Positions 36,036 to 44,974 of a stretch of 64,000 nucleotides of DNA are shown here, piece after piece (position 1 is the stretch's first letter; the number at the start of each line of letters is the position of its first letter). The position numbers and the translations under genes were made by a program. This stretch comes from an uncultured Clostridia bacterium (GTDB lineage Bacteria; Bacillota; Clostridia; Peptostreptococcales; Anaerovoracaceae): contig CAMYVY010000005.1 in NCBI GenBank assembly GCA_947302715.1, positions 1 through 64,000 on the forward strand, written 5' to 3'. Below the pieces are notes generated by a model, which did not search any database, was not told where the DNA came from, and saw only the letters and a program-made list of their open reading frames with translations.

Positions 36036-36575
36036 TTAATAATTAAGTTTTTCTTCTATCTTTCGTAATGTTGAATATATCGTATCGGAATTGTACCCAT
36101 AACTGAAAAGGCGTCTGGCTATTCGGCTCTTCACCTTTTCGGGAAGTCGCCCTCTCTCATCCAAATCGTCTTCTTTGACCATCTTGATGCCAACGGAAAG
36201 CGCTCGCTCTTCTTCACTTTTCTCCTCATCAAAGAAAGCAGAATTCGCGCCTTCTCTGAAGGGTTTATCCTCTTCGAGTTTAAGCAAGGCAAGTTCGATA
36301 TCCGCTTCCGAAAGCCCCCTCTTTTTCAGTTCTCTAATGCCTCTCGCCCGCGCCCAGCCTTTTCCTTCGGAAAACTCGAGATATGACATGGCATAGCCTG
36401 CATCATTTAAATAACCAAGGCTCTCAAGTTCCTCTATCAAGGGCTCTATTTCGCCAAGAGAAAATTCCTCCTTAAGGAGTATATCGCGAAGTTCCTTTTT
36501 TGTCCTTCCTCTATGCGCGAGCTTTCTTAGAGCAATAGACCTTATATCTTTTTCTTTTTTATTTTCGGATTCCAT
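36036..36575 (-). CDS. recX: regulatory protein RecX
   Basis: This protein of 179 residues matches RecX, which binds RecA filaments and limits recombination. It shows the tandem three-helix repeats, with ALRKLAHRGRTKKELRDIL, the GYLNDAGYAMSYLEF segment and RGIRELKKRGLSEADIELAL, ending in RLFSYGYNSDTIYSTLRK. The ATG at 36575 is taken; a GTG two codons upstream is possible. It lies 21 bp after the phosphopantetheinyl transferase gene. AAAACA-GCG-TGTTTT at the stop may be a weak terminator. Confidence 0.88.
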   Translation of the reverse strand: MESENKKEKDIRSIALRKLAHRGRTKKELRDILLKEEFSLGEIEPLIEELESLGYLNDAGYAMSYLEFSEGKGWARARGIRELKKRGLSEADIELALLKLEEDKPFREGANSAFFDEEKSEEERALSVGIKMVKEDDLDERGRLPEKVKSRIARRLFSYGYNSDTIYSTLRKIEEKLNY

Positions 36576-36596
36576 AATCACTCAAGTTCGCTAACT

Positions 36597-37157
36597 CTAT
36601 ATGAATACTGCCTTATATTCCTTGTCGACTGCACAAATCCCAAGCTTATAGCCCTCAAGTTCTTCGATGCTCGTATTAAAAACGAAAAACTCTCTACTTT
36701 TATAATCGATGCATGTTACTTCGTTCATGCTATCATCAACAAAGCTCGGAGGATTTGAGAAAAAGCCCTTTCCGGTCATCTTTCCATACGCTTCTTTTTT
36801 AGTCCAAATATCGTAAAACGCCTGCGCCTTGAATAAGTCAACATATTCCGCTTCCCTTTCGGTGAAAAAACGTTTCGCTATTTTAGTAAAGGCTACGGTC
36901 CTCTCAATCTGAATATCAAGACCGCATCTGTCCTTGGAAAACAGAGCAGCCCAATAATCGCCGCTATGAGAAACGGAGAACTCGATATCATCCACATTCA
37001 AATAAGGTCTGCCCTCGGGTTCTTCCAGAATTTTTGCCTGCTTTATTGACGCTGTGGGTATTCCTTCTTTTTCCGCAAAGTCATAGGCTAAATCGAGTAG
37101 CATAAGCCTTCCGGATTTCTTTGTCTCTTTTCCTTTTTTTATGTAAAGATAATTCAT
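36597..37157 (-). CDS. 4'-phosphopantetheinyl transferase, Sfp type
   Basis: This protein of 186 residues transfers phosphopantetheine from CoA to carrier proteins. The start at 37157 (MNYLYIKKG) avoids translating the hairpin at 37165-37199. Family motifs are FSVSHSGDYWAAL, CGLDIQ (the Mg-binding Asp) and FYDIWTKKEAYGKMTGKGF. Sfp-type enzymes modify acyl or peptidyl carrier proteins; no synthase genes lie in the window. The ribosome binding site is weak, and coupling to the upstream YerC gene is likely. Confidence 0.85.
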   Translation of the reverse strand: MNYLYIKKGKETKKSGRLMLLDLAYDFAEKEGIPTASIKQAKILEEPEGRPYLNVDDIEFSVSHSGDYWAALFSKDRCGLDIQIERTVAFTKIAKRFFTEREAEYVDLFKAQAFYDIWTKKEAYGKMTGKGFFSNPPSFVDDSMNEVTCIDYKSREFFVFNTSIEELEGYKLGICAVDKEYKAVFI

Positions 37158-37164
37158 AAGAACA

Positions 37165-37199
37165 ATTGGGACGGTTCCCCATAGGAAACCGTCCCCAAT
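37165..37199. repeat. REP-like inverted repeat
   Basis: ATTGGGACGGTTCC and GGAAACCGTCCCCAAT form a near-perfect stem around a short loop. The GGGGACGGTTCCC core is a form often seen dispersed in clostridial genomes. It lies between the YerC and phosphopantetheinyl transferase genes and covers the ribosome-binding region of the latter, so it may reduce its translation or be a REP/RAYT-type repeat. Confidence 0.55.
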
Positions 37200-37222
37200 A
37201 AGATACATTTATAACTTTTCTG

Positions 37223-37522
37223 CTACTTTTTTTCTTCAAGTCTTTCCAAGACACGTCTGTAGCCATCTGCCCCATAAGCGATACATTTATTGATTCTGCT
37301 TATGGTTGCGGTTGATGCCTTGGTTTCCTTTTCAATTTCGCTGTAGGTTTTCTTTTGGCTGAGGAGCTTGGCTACCTGCAATCTCTGCGATATGGCCCTG
37401 ATTTCGTTTACAGTGCAGATATCCTCGAAAAACCTATAACAATCCTCCAAATCCTCAAGCGTGAGAATACCTTCAAACAGTTCATCTAATTCCGGACTTT
37501 TAAATTTCGAGTCATACGCCAT
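37223..37522 (-). CDS. YerC/YecD-family TrpR-like DNA-binding protein
   Basis: This protein of 99 residues matches the YerC family of TrpR-fold helix-turn-helix proteins in Firmicutes. The segment EIRAISQRLQVAKLLSQKKT and the recognition region SEIEKETKASTATISRINKC fit the Trp-repressor fold. The ligand and target genes of YerC proteins are not established. AGGAG precedes the ATG. A consensus promoter lies 47 bp upstream. Confidence 0.88.
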   Translation of the reverse strand: MAYDSKFKSPELDELFEGILTLEDLEDCYRFFEDICTVNEIRAISQRLQVAKLLSQKKTYSEIEKETKASTATISRINKCIAYGADGYRRVLERLEEKK

Positions 37523-37568
37523 CTCTTTTTCTCCTATAATGACTTAAAACACTTGTGACTTTGAGATA

Positions 37569-37597
37569 AGTATACCACTTTTACGCGTTAAAGTCAA
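37569..37597 (-). promoter_or_regulatory. promoter of the yerC-like gene
   Basis: TTGACT (37592-37597) and TATACT (37569-37574) on the minus strand are spaced by 17 bp. The unit probably continues through the phosphopantetheinyl transferase and recX genes. Confidence 0.7.
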
Positions 37598-37610
37598 ACA
37601 GCAACGACTC

Positions 37611-39974
37611 CTATGACAATAGCCATCCTCTTATATCCGACACACCTGTGAATTTCTCGTATTTGTCGCCTTCGACCAAGACCAATGTCGGAGCCTGCAT
37701 GATGCCGAACTTCTTTACCAAATCCTGAGATTCGTTTGCATCCAAGACCTCATATTCGATCCCCGCTTCATCAAGCATGTTTCCTGCTATTTTGCAATTG
37801 GGACATACAGCGGTTTTGAAAAGGAGCGCCTTCCCTTCAGGAGATGCGGAAACCTCTTCCTGATCAATCGCTTCGTCCTTCTTTGGTCCGACATGAGTGA
37901 GAACAGAATGATTAATATCGTATGTCAATCTGTCCTTGTATTCCTGTGTCTTTCCGACGTTCCAATTCTGTACAGGTCTATAGTATCCGGTAATGCGGCT
38001 ATATACTTCCGCCTTCTCTCCGCAGTGAGGACATACGAACTGTTCTCCCGAGAGATAGCCGTGGTTCTTGCATACGGAATATGTTGGCGACATCGTATAA
38101 TAAGGCAGCTTGTAGTTCTCGGCAATCTTGCGCACCAAGGAAGATGCGGCCTTCCAATCAGGAAGTTTCTCGCCAAGGAAGGCATGGAATACGGTGCCTG
38201 AAGTATATAATGTCTGAAGATCATCCTGAATATCCAGCGCAGAGAAAATGTCCTCGGTATATCCCACCGGCAGATGCGATGAATTCGTATAATATGGGTC
38301 TCCATTCATATTCGCAGTGATGATATCAGAGAATTCTTCGGTATCATGCTTTGCAAATCTATAGGATGTCGATTCTGCCGGAGTTGCTTCCAAATTGTAA
38401 AGATCTCCATACTGTTCCTGGTAATCCGAAAGTCTTTCCCTCATGTGATTGAGCACATCCTGCGTGAACTTCTGCACTCTCGCATCGGTCATATCGGCGC
38501 GCAGCCATTTTGCATTCAAGCCAACCTCATTCATTCCCACCAAGCCAATTGTTGAGAAGTGATTATCAAAGTTACCGAGGTAGCGCTTTGTATAAGGATA
38601 GAGTCCCTGCTCCATAAGCTGAGTGATTACTGTTCTCTTGGTTTTCAAGCTGCGAGCAGAGATATCCATCAGTCTGTCGAGTCTCTTATAGAAATCCGCT
38701 TCATCCTCTGCAAGGTAAGCAATTCTCGGCATATTGATCGTTACAACTCCAATCGAACCCGTTGACTCTCCGGACCCGAAGAATCCACCGGATTTCTTTC
38801 TTAGTTCCCTAAGATCAAGCCTGAGTCTGCAGCACATGGATCTAACGTCGCTCGGTTCCATGTCCGAATTAATGTAATTGGAGAAATACGGCGTTCCATA
38901 CTTCGCAGTCATCTCAAAGAGAAGCTTGTTGTTCTCCGTCTCGCTCCAATCGAAGTCATTGGTTATGGAATACGTTGGAATTGGATACTGGAAGCCTCTG
39001 CCGTTTGCATCGCCCTCAATCATAATCTCGATGAAGGCCTTGTTCACCATATCCATTTCCTTCTGGCAATCTCCATATGTGAAATCTTGTTCCTTACCAC
39101 CTACTATGGCCGGGAGATTCTTCATGTCGTTTGGCACGGTCCAATCCAGCGTAATGTTGGAAAATGGAGCCTGTGTGCCCCATCTGGATGGGGTGTTCAC
39201 TCCATATACGAAGGACTGAATGCACTGCTTAACTTCCTTATATGACAGATCATCCTTCTTAACGAATGGTGCCAGATAAGTATCAAAGGACGAGAATGCC
39301 TGAGCTCCTGCCCATTCATTCTGCATTATTCCCAGGAAGTTAACCATTTGGTTGCAAAGTGTAGATAGATGGGAAGCAGGTGCGGATGTAATCTTTCCCG
39401 GAATTCCCCCAAGTCCTTCCTGAATAAGTTGCTTTAAACTCCAGCCGGCACAATAACCGGTCAGCATCGACATATCGTGAATATGAATTTCAGTGTTTCT
39501 GTGTGCGTTCGCAATCTCCTCATCATAAACCTCACTGAGCCAATAATTGGCTGTGATTGCGCCCGAATTCGAAAGAATGAGTCCACCTACGGAATAGGTA
39601 ACCGTTGAATTTTCCTTAACTCTCCAGTCGTTGATTTTGAGGTAATTGTCTACGATATCCTTGTAATTCAAAAGAGTGGAATTGATATTACGTACCTTTT
39701 CCCTCTGCTTTCTGTAGAGAATGTACGCTTTTGCAACATCGGCATAGCCCGTTTCGGACAAGACCTTTTCAACGCTGTCTTGGATTTCCTCTACGGTAAT
39801 CTTTTCGTCTTTAATTTTATCCACATAATCGGAGGTTACGTTTAGAGCGATAAGATCGATTACACTTGGATGATACTGCTTACCCACAGCATCAAATGCT
39901 TTTGTGATTGCTGAACTGATTTTGTCGATAGAAAACTCGACAACCTTGCCGTCGCGCTTAACTACTTGGTACAT
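37611..39974 (-). CDS. nrdD: anaerobic ribonucleoside-triphosphate reductase with C-terminal thioredoxin-like domain
   Basis: This class III reductase of 787 residues makes deoxynucleotides without oxygen. An ATP-cone allosteric domain covers 1-95 (VVKRDGKVVEFSIDKI). The barrel follows, and the zinc-site cysteines are in CKNHGYLSG and CPHCG. The glycyl radical site is Gly663 in RITGYYRPVQNWNVGKTQEY. Unlike standard NrdD, about 70 extra residues (718-787) form a glutaredoxin/NrdH-like domain with CPNC at 724-727 and the cis-proline segment QAPTLVLV, so the reductant may be built in. AAAGGGG precedes the ATG. Confidence 0.96.
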   Translation of the reverse strand: MYQVVKRDGKVVEFSIDKISSAITKAFDAVGKQYHPSVIDLIALNVTSDYVDKIKDEKITVEEIQDSVEKVLSETGYADVAKAYILYRKQREKVRNINSTLLNYKDIVDNYLKINDWRVKENSTVTYSVGGLILSNSGAITANYWLSEVYDEEIANAHRNTEIHIHDMSMLTGYCAGWSLKQLIQEGLGGIPGKITSAPASHLSTLCNQMVNFLGIMQNEWAGAQAFSSFDTYLAPFVKKDDLSYKEVKQCIQSFVYGVNTPSRWGTQAPFSNITLDWTVPNDMKNLPAIVGGKEQDFTYGDCQKEMDMVNKAFIEIMIEGDANGRGFQYPIPTYSITNDFDWSETENNKLLFEMTAKYGTPYFSNYINSDMEPSDVRSMCCRLRLDLRELRKKSGGFFGSGESTGSIGVVTINMPRIAYLAEDEADFYKRLDRLMDISARSLKTKRTVITQLMEQGLYPYTKRYLGNFDNHFSTIGLVGMNEVGLNAKWLRADMTDARVQKFTQDVLNHMRERLSDYQEQYGDLYNLEATPAESTSYRFAKHDTEEFSDIITANMNGDPYYTNSSHLPVGYTEDIFSALDIQDDLQTLYTSGTVFHAFLGEKLPDWKAASSLVRKIAENYKLPYYTMSPTYSVCKNHGYLSGEQFVCPHCGEKAEVYSRITGYYRPVQNWNVGKTQEYKDRLTYDINHSVLTHVGPKKDEAIDQEEVSASPEGKALLFKTAVCPNCKIAGNMLDEAGIEYEVLDANESQDLVKKFGIMQAPTLVLVEGDKYEKFTGVSDIRGWLLS

Positions 39975-40038
39975 GATTACCCCTTTCCGAACTATAATTT
40001 TTGCTTAAAAAAATCGCATTTATCGCAATTATTATGAT

Positions 40039-40062
40039 AAAAAAAGGGCAGAACGCCCTTTC
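40039..40062 (-). terminator. terminator-like hairpin in the nrdD leader
   Basis: AAAGGGC-GTTCT-GCCCTTT followed by a T-run on the minus strand is a good intrinsic terminator. It begins about 10 nt after the predicted nrdD start site and ends 64 bp before the gene, so it could act as an attenuator. Confidence 0.7.
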
Positions 40063-40077
40063 GAAGTGAGCAATATT

Positions 40078-40106
40078 ACTTTATCACTATCCCAAACCAA
40101 TGTCAA
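40078..40106 (-). promoter_or_regulatory. candidate nrdD promoter
   Basis: A perfect TTGACA (40101-40106) is followed after 17 bp by TAAAGT (40078-40083) on the minus strand. The -35 lies inside the first NrdR box. Confidence 0.6.
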
Positions 40107-40147
40107 TATATAGTGGTAAGTATTTTTCAAAAAACTATATCTTGTGC
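40101..40147. promoter_or_regulatory. pair of NrdR boxes
   Basis: TGTCAATATATAGTGG (40101-40116) and AAACTATATCTTGTGC (40132-40147) each match the 16-bp NrdR consensus ACACwATATATwGTGT at 12-13 positions. They start 31 bp apart, the three-helical-turn spacing typical of NrdR sites. They should mediate repression of nrdD by NrdR in response to ATP/dATP. nrdR itself is not in the window. Confidence 0.75.
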
Positions 40148-40202
40148 AATTTTAAAATCTGTCTTGACATTGAAATATCAATGTTTTGGAGCATAACAGC
40201 CC

Positions 40203-40895
40203 CTAATCGGTCCCCCTAATAAGTGCCTCCTCCACATAGTCGGACACTATATCCCGGTATCGGTTCAAATCGTCTATGCTCGGAGAAGAGAGATTATGGT
40301 TTGGAACCGTATCCCTATCTACAAAGGATTGCAGAAAGTATTTCTTGGCACCTTCTATCATATGCCCTATTCCGTGAAAGGAATTATCGTCATGGTATTC
40401 GTTTATGACCGTGGTACGAAATTCATAAGGAAGATTGGAATTAATGATGAGCGATATGCTTTCCATTATTGAATCGGTATCGAGAGCGATGAGACCTGCG
40501 GTTTCCGCATATTTCTCAGGAGAATTCTTAATGTCCATCGCGATATAATTCACAAGCTTTTGCTTAATAAGAAGCTCCAACATCCGAGGATGATTACCGT
40601 TGGTATCCAGCTTGACCAGGAATCCTTTATCGCGAATATTTGCGATGAAGTCGGGCAAATCCTTTCTAAGACACGGCTCACCACCTGTTATTGCAACTCC
40701 ATCAAGAAGGCCTCTCCGCTTCTTTAAGAAATCAAAGAATTCCTCGTCACTCATTCCGTGGTTGCCGCTCCACTCCACAAGCTCGAAATTATGACAAAAA
40801 GGACATCTGAAATCACACCCTCCGAGAAACACGGTGCACGCAACATGTTCCGGATAATCTAAAAGTGTCATCTTCTGAAGTCCTTGAATATTCAT
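40203..40895 (-). CDS. nrdG: radical SAM activase of anaerobic ribonucleotide reductase (NrdG2 type)
   Basis: This 230-residue enzyme installs the glycyl radical on NrdD. Cys27, Cys31 and Cys34 in FLGGCDFRCPFCHN form the CX3CX2C iron-sulfur site. GVAITGGEPCLRKDLPDF is the SAM-contacting GGEP segment. The start forms an ATGA overlap with ctpA, so it is translated from the division-hydrolase operon, while nrdD downstream has its own NrdR-controlled promoter. Confidence 0.92.
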   Translation of the reverse strand: MNIQGLQKMTLLDYPEHVACTVFLGGCDFRCPFCHNFELVEWSGNHGMSDEEFFDFLKKRRGLLDGVAITGGEPCLRKDLPDFIANIRDKGFLVKLDTNGNHPRMLELLIKQKLVNYIAMDIKNSPEKYAETAGLIALDTDSIMESISLIINSNLPYEFRTTVINEYHDDNSFHGIGHMIEGAKKYFLQSFVDRDTVPNHNLSSPSIDDLNRYRDIVSDYVEEALIRGTD

Positions 40896-42076
40896 CCCTT
40901 AATCGCTTTAATTGCTTCCTCCAACTGCAAATCCTCATGTCCCGAAGCAGGATTCGAAACCGTTTTGTCGGGAGTGACCCCTACGCCGTCAATCTTGGTG
41001 TCTCCATCACAAAAGAATTCGTTTGTAGTAAGATTCACTGCGCTTCCGTCATCATATACATGGGTCTCCTGAATGAGCCCTTTTCCATAAGTGGTGGTTC
41101 CCACAAGCACTCCCGCATCGGCATTTTTAATGCTTAATGCAACCATTTCGGCTGTACTTGCAGTATTCTCATTCACGAGAACCGCTATCTTAAGATTGGT
41201 TTTAATGCTGTCCGAATTATAGTTTTCCCTCTCGCCGGCCTTGTTCACGGTATATGCAACGAGGGATTCAGGCAGGATTCTGTCCGCAACCTTCACTCCT
41301 TCATCAAAGAGTCCGCCGGGATTGTCGCGAAGGTCAATAATAACACCGTCCACATTTCCCTTTTCAAATCCGGAAATAGCCGTTTCAAATAAGCCATAGG
41401 TATCGGTTCCGAATGACCTGATCTTGATATATCCCAAATTCTCCTCACTAAGAGTGCGACTGTCCACGCTCGCACCTGTCACATCGCCCCTTATCACGGA
41501 GAACGTCATCTCTTCCTCATCTCTAAGTATCGTTATATCAACCTTCGAACCGGGATTTCCCTTAAGCGCTTCTATCAGTTCTTCCGATGTGTCATATGTT
41601 TTTCCATCAACGCTTAGTATAAGATCCCCCTCAAGTATTCCGGCAACCGAAGCCGGTCCACCCTGAATAACTTCGGTAATCATATAACCATCTTCACCAT
41701 CTTCATCCCTGTCGATAAAAACGATTCCCGTTCCGGTAAACGTGTTGTTTAATCCCTGTTGAAGCTGCTTCAATTCCTCTGCATTCATATACCTCGAATA
41801 GGGGTCATCAAGGCTGTCAAGCATGCTTCTGTAAACCCCCTCCATCTGAAACTCTCTGTCATATTCCTTTAAATACGATTGGCTGATAAGGCTGTCAATC
41901 TCCTCTATCTTGGAAAGCGCATAGTCCTCTTCCTCAGCGACCGGAGGAGCCGCTTCCTTCTTTGTTATCTCATAACCTGACATCTTTATAAACAAAGCCA
42001 AACAGGCCATGGTCAAAGCCACGGCAAAGAGCATAACCGTTATTACCAAAATTGTTGTTGAGCCTTTGTTTTTCAT
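40892..42076 (-). CDS. C-terminal processing peptidase (S41 family)
   Basis: This serine peptidase of 394 residues is anchored by one N-terminal helix at about 7-30. The start at 42076 (MKNKGS) is chosen because a longer frame overlaps recJ. A PDZ domain covers about 95-185 (GPASVAGILEGDLILSVDG). The catalytic domain contains NENTASTAEMVALSI with the nucleophile Ser, and TTYGKGLIQ with the general-base Lys. CtpA-type enzymes trim exported proteins, often cell-wall hydrolases or sporulation factors. The link to the upstream M23 hydrolase is suggestive. Confidence 0.92.
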   Translation of the reverse strand: MKNKGSTTILVITVMLFAVALTMACLALFIKMSGYEITKKEAAPPVAEEEDYALSKIEEIDSLISQSYLKEYDREFQMEGVYRSMLDSLDDPYSRYMNAEELKQLQQGLNNTFTGTGIVFIDRDEDGEDGYMITEVIQGGPASVAGILEGDLILSVDGKTYDTSEELIEALKGNPGSKVDITILRDEEEMTFSVIRGDVTGASVDSRTLSEENLGYIKIRSFGTDTYGLFETAISGFEKGNVDGVIIDLRDNPGGLFDEGVKVADRILPESLVAYTVNKAGERENYNSDSIKTNLKIAVLVNENTASTAEMVALSIKNADAGVLVGTTTYGKGLIQETHVYDDGSAVNLTTNEFFCDGDTKIDGVGVTPDKTVSNPASGHEDLQLEEAIKAIKG

Positions 42077-42087
42077 TCCGTATTTTT

Positions 42088-43740
42088 TCAGTTTTCCCTT
42101 ATGTCTTCCAAATTTAGCTGAATATATTCTCTGTCGTTCCAAGTTTGCGACTCGAGAAATCCCACCGCCTCAACATAGCTGTCATTGACGTTTTTCTCCA
42201 AAATCGCCTCGGTTCTGTCCGCATTCTTAAAGTCAAGGCATCTTATCTGTCCGCCATTATCCATGTAAGCATTTACCCTGAGGAATTGGCCTTCCTGACC
42301 CATTCTGGAACATGCGGGGTTCTTTATCTTTAAGCCTATGACGGGCCTGGGATTGTCCTTTCCAAACGGTTCAAGCTTATTCTGAAGTCGTATAAACTCG
42401 AAGTCAACATCAACTCCATCCAAAACCACCTCGGGGTTTATGCGATGGTGAAAAGCTTCTTCATTGGTATTATATAGTTCCTCGGTTTCCTTTTTCAGTG
42501 CATCTTCAAGTTCTCCGAGCTTGCTACCCTCTATCGTAAAGCCGCAGGCAGCCGCATGACCTCCGAATCTCAGGAACAAATCACTATGCTTGTTAAGGAG
42601 AGCAAAGAGATTTACACCATCCGGGCTCCTTCCCGTTCCTTTGTACAGACCATCCTCTATAGCTGTAACTATAATCGCAGGAAGTTTATACTTATCCTTG
42701 AGTCGCCCTGCAACTATGCCTATTACACCTTCATGAGCGCTCTCAAGTTTGACAAAGACATAATGTCTGTTTTCGTCGTTATAACCATCAAGAAGAATCT
42801 CCGAATCCTTGACGAGTTCATCCTGAACCGAGCGCCTCCTTTTGTTACACTCCATCAGTCTCTCAGCCATTTCGGCTGCTCTTTCGGGTTCCCCGGTCTG
42901 CATGAGTCTTGCTGCCAATGTGGCATCTTCCATTCGACCAGCAGCATTAATATGTGGAACTATTACAAACGAAACAAGCTTGGAATTGATTTCTCCGGGC
43001 TTAAGTCCCGTCTTTTCTATGAGTGCTTTTAGTCCAACCCTTTCAGTTATATTTAAAGCTCTCAGACCATATTTTGCAAGCGTTCTGTTTTCATCAACAA
43101 GCGGCACTATATCGCCGATGGTTCCTATTCCCACCAAGTCCAAATTTCTTGTAAGCACATGCTTTGAAAGGCCAACAGTCTCAACCAAGGCCTGAGCAAG
43201 TTTAAATGCCACACCGACTCCCGCAAGATACTTAAACGGATAATTGCAGTCGGGATGCTGAGGGTCTATTAGTAGGCAGTCAGGTATTTCATCCCTAATC
43301 GCATGATGATCAGTAATGAGTAGATCAAGTCCTATTTCCTTTGCATGCCTTGCTTCTTCGACGGATGTACAGCCGCAATCAACGGTTATAACGAGATTCG
43401 TACCCGCAGCCTTTATTTTATCGAGAGCTGACTTATTTAGTCCATACCCCTCATCAAACCTTGATGGAATATAATAGCTAACGTCAGCCCCCAGCTCCAA
43501 AAGGACATCTCTCAAAAGCGAAACGGAAGTGACCCCATCGGTATCGTAGTCGCCATAGATGCAGATTTTTTCACCGCTATCTATTGCAGATAATATTAAA
43601 TCCACTCCTGCTTCCATATCGTGAAGCAGGAATGGATCGTAGGTTCGTTGAGGTTTGTCCGAGAGGAATTCGTTTATGTCTTCCTCACTTATAACTCCTC
43701 GCTTATTGAGAATTTCTATTATCTTCGGGTTTAGTTCCAT
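42088..43740 (-). CDS. recJ: single-stranded-DNA exonuclease RecJ
   Basis: This 5'-3' exonuclease of 550 residues belongs to the DHH family. Motifs are ICIYGDYDTDGVTSVSLL (DHH motif I), TVDCGCTSVEEA and LLITDHHAIRDEIP (motif III, the DHH triad). The DHHA1 domain has FGGHAAACGFTIEG, and an OB-like C-terminal domain follows. The start at 43740 is an ATG; a GTG three codons upstream directly follows the M23 stop. Its place between wall-hydrolase genes appears to be chance operon membership. Confidence 0.93.
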   Translation of the reverse strand: MELNPKIIEILNKRGVISEEDINEFLSDKPQRTYDPFLLHDMEAGVDLILSAIDSGEKICIYGDYDTDGVTSVSLLRDVLLELGADVSYYIPSRFDEGYGLNKSALDKIKAAGTNLVITVDCGCTSVEEARHAKEIGLDLLITDHHAIRDEIPDCLLIDPQHPDCNYPFKYLAGVGVAFKLAQALVETVGLSKHVLTRNLDLVGIGTIGDIVPLVDENRTLAKYGLRALNITERVGLKALIEKTGLKPGEINSKLVSFVIVPHINAAGRMEDATLAARLMQTGEPERAAEMAERLMECNKRRRSVQDELVKDSEILLDGYNDENRHYVFVKLESAHEGVIGIVAGRLKDKYKLPAIIVTAIEDGLYKGTGRSPDGVNLFALLNKHSDLFLRFGGHAAACGFTIEGSKLGELEDALKKETEELYNTNEEAFHHRINPEVVLDGVDVDFEFIRLQNKLEPFGKDNPRPVIGLKIKNPACSRMGQEGQFLRVNAYMDNGGQIRCLDFKNADRTEAILEKNVNDSYVEAVGFLESQTWNDREYIQLNLEDIREN

Positions 43741-43750
43741 TGGAATCACA

Positions 43751-44941
43751 TCATGGTAAATAGTAAAGCGGGTCTGTCTGAACTCCGTTTACCCTTACTT
43801 CAAAGTGGCAATGCGGTCCGGTGGACCAACCTGTCGAACCGGCATAAGCTATAAGCTGACCTTGCTCGACATATTCTCCCGGGCTAACCAGAAGCTCCGA
43901 ATTGTGTCCGTAAACCGTCGAATAACCGCTGTCGTGAATCAGGACGACCGCAAGTCCATAACCTCCATACCATCCGGTAGAGCTCGATACGTATCCGGCC
44001 CTTGATGCATAAATGGGAGTATAGTACGGAACGCCGATATCGATTCCTCCGTGGTTGGTGGATCCGATTGGAACGTCATCTCTATATCCAAAATACGATG
44101 TCAAAACTCCGTAGCATGGCCAGATGAATCCGCTCTCGCTGTTATCTGCAAGATACTGATAAATCGCATCTTCCTGATTTGCGGCTGCAAGCTGTCTCAT
44201 GAGCTCGGCCTGCTCCTCTGCAAGCTGTGCGGAGAGTCTCTCTCTCTCGGCTTCGTATTCATCCAATCTGGCCTGGATTTCCTCGATTATTGCCTCGACC
44301 TCAGCCTTGGCTGTTTCAGCCTCTGCCTGTTTACCTTCCATGATGCCCATTTCGTTATCCAATTCCTGCTTGGCAACTTCCATCTCGGAAAGAATATTTT
44401 CTAAAGTCGTATGCTTTTCTTCAAGCTCCTCTAATGTCTGTTGGTCGCTGTCATAGATTCTCTGAACCAGTGAAAGGTTTGAAAGAAAATCCGAAAAGTT
44501 CTTTGAATCAAGGAGAACATCCAGCATACCTACGGAACCGCTCTTATACATATTGCGTAATCTATTACCCAGTCCGCCCTTTTGTTCGTTGATATCATAA
44601 CGAATCTTGTCGATGCGGCCGTTCATCTCATCGATTTCCGTCTGCTTTGCATCTATAGTTCCCTGAAGTACGGTGATTTCCTCATTGATTCCATCAAGGA
44701 CAGCCTGCTTGCTATCCAGCTCTTCCATCATCTGAGCTCGCTCTGACTTTGCTTCCTCAACCTGTTCCTCAACCTGATTGAGAGCTTCCTGGGTTGTAAG
44801 CTCGGAACCATCGTCCTCACTGCTCTCCTCGTCTGCCTTCGAATTATACGGAAAAGCGAAAATCATGGTTATCGCAAGAATCCATATGACGCAGAATTTA
44901 AAATATTTATTGATTCCGTTCGTACACTTAATTCCTTTCAT
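43751..44941 (-). CDS. secreted M23 murein hydrolase with coiled coil (EnvC/PcsB-like)
   Basis: This exported protein of 396 residues has a signal peptide or anchor at about 15-36. A long Glu/Gln/Ala-rich coiled coil covers about 45-255. The LytM domain lies at the C terminus, with intact zinc ligands in NHGGIDIG (HxxxD) and GPHCHFEV (HxH). It is encoded directly after ftsEX. The architecture and location match hydrolases or activators gated by FtsEX (EnvC in E. coli, PcsB in streptococci). Here the catalytic residues are present, so it is likely an active endopeptidase. Confidence 0.92.
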   Translation of the reverse strand: MKGIKCTNGINKYFKFCVIWILAITMIFAFPYNSKADEESSEDDGSELTTQEALNQVEEQVEEAKSERAQMMEELDSKQAVLDGINEEITVLQGTIDAKQTEIDEMNGRIDKIRYDINEQKGGLGNRLRNMYKSGSVGMLDVLLDSKNFSDFLSNLSLVQRIYDSDQQTLEELEEKHTTLENILSEMEVAKQELDNEMGIMEGKQAEAETAKAEVEAIIEEIQARLDEYEAERERLSAQLAEEQAELMRQLAAANQEDAIYQYLADNSESGFIWPCYGVLTSYFGYRDDVPIGSTNHGGIDIGVPYYTPIYASRAGYVSSSTGWYGGYGLAVVLIHDSGYSTVYGHNSELLVSPGEYVEQGQLIAYAGSTGWSTGPHCHFEVRVNGVQTDPLYYLP

Positions 44942-44974
44942 GTCAAACCTCTATCATCGTTTCTATCATCAAAA

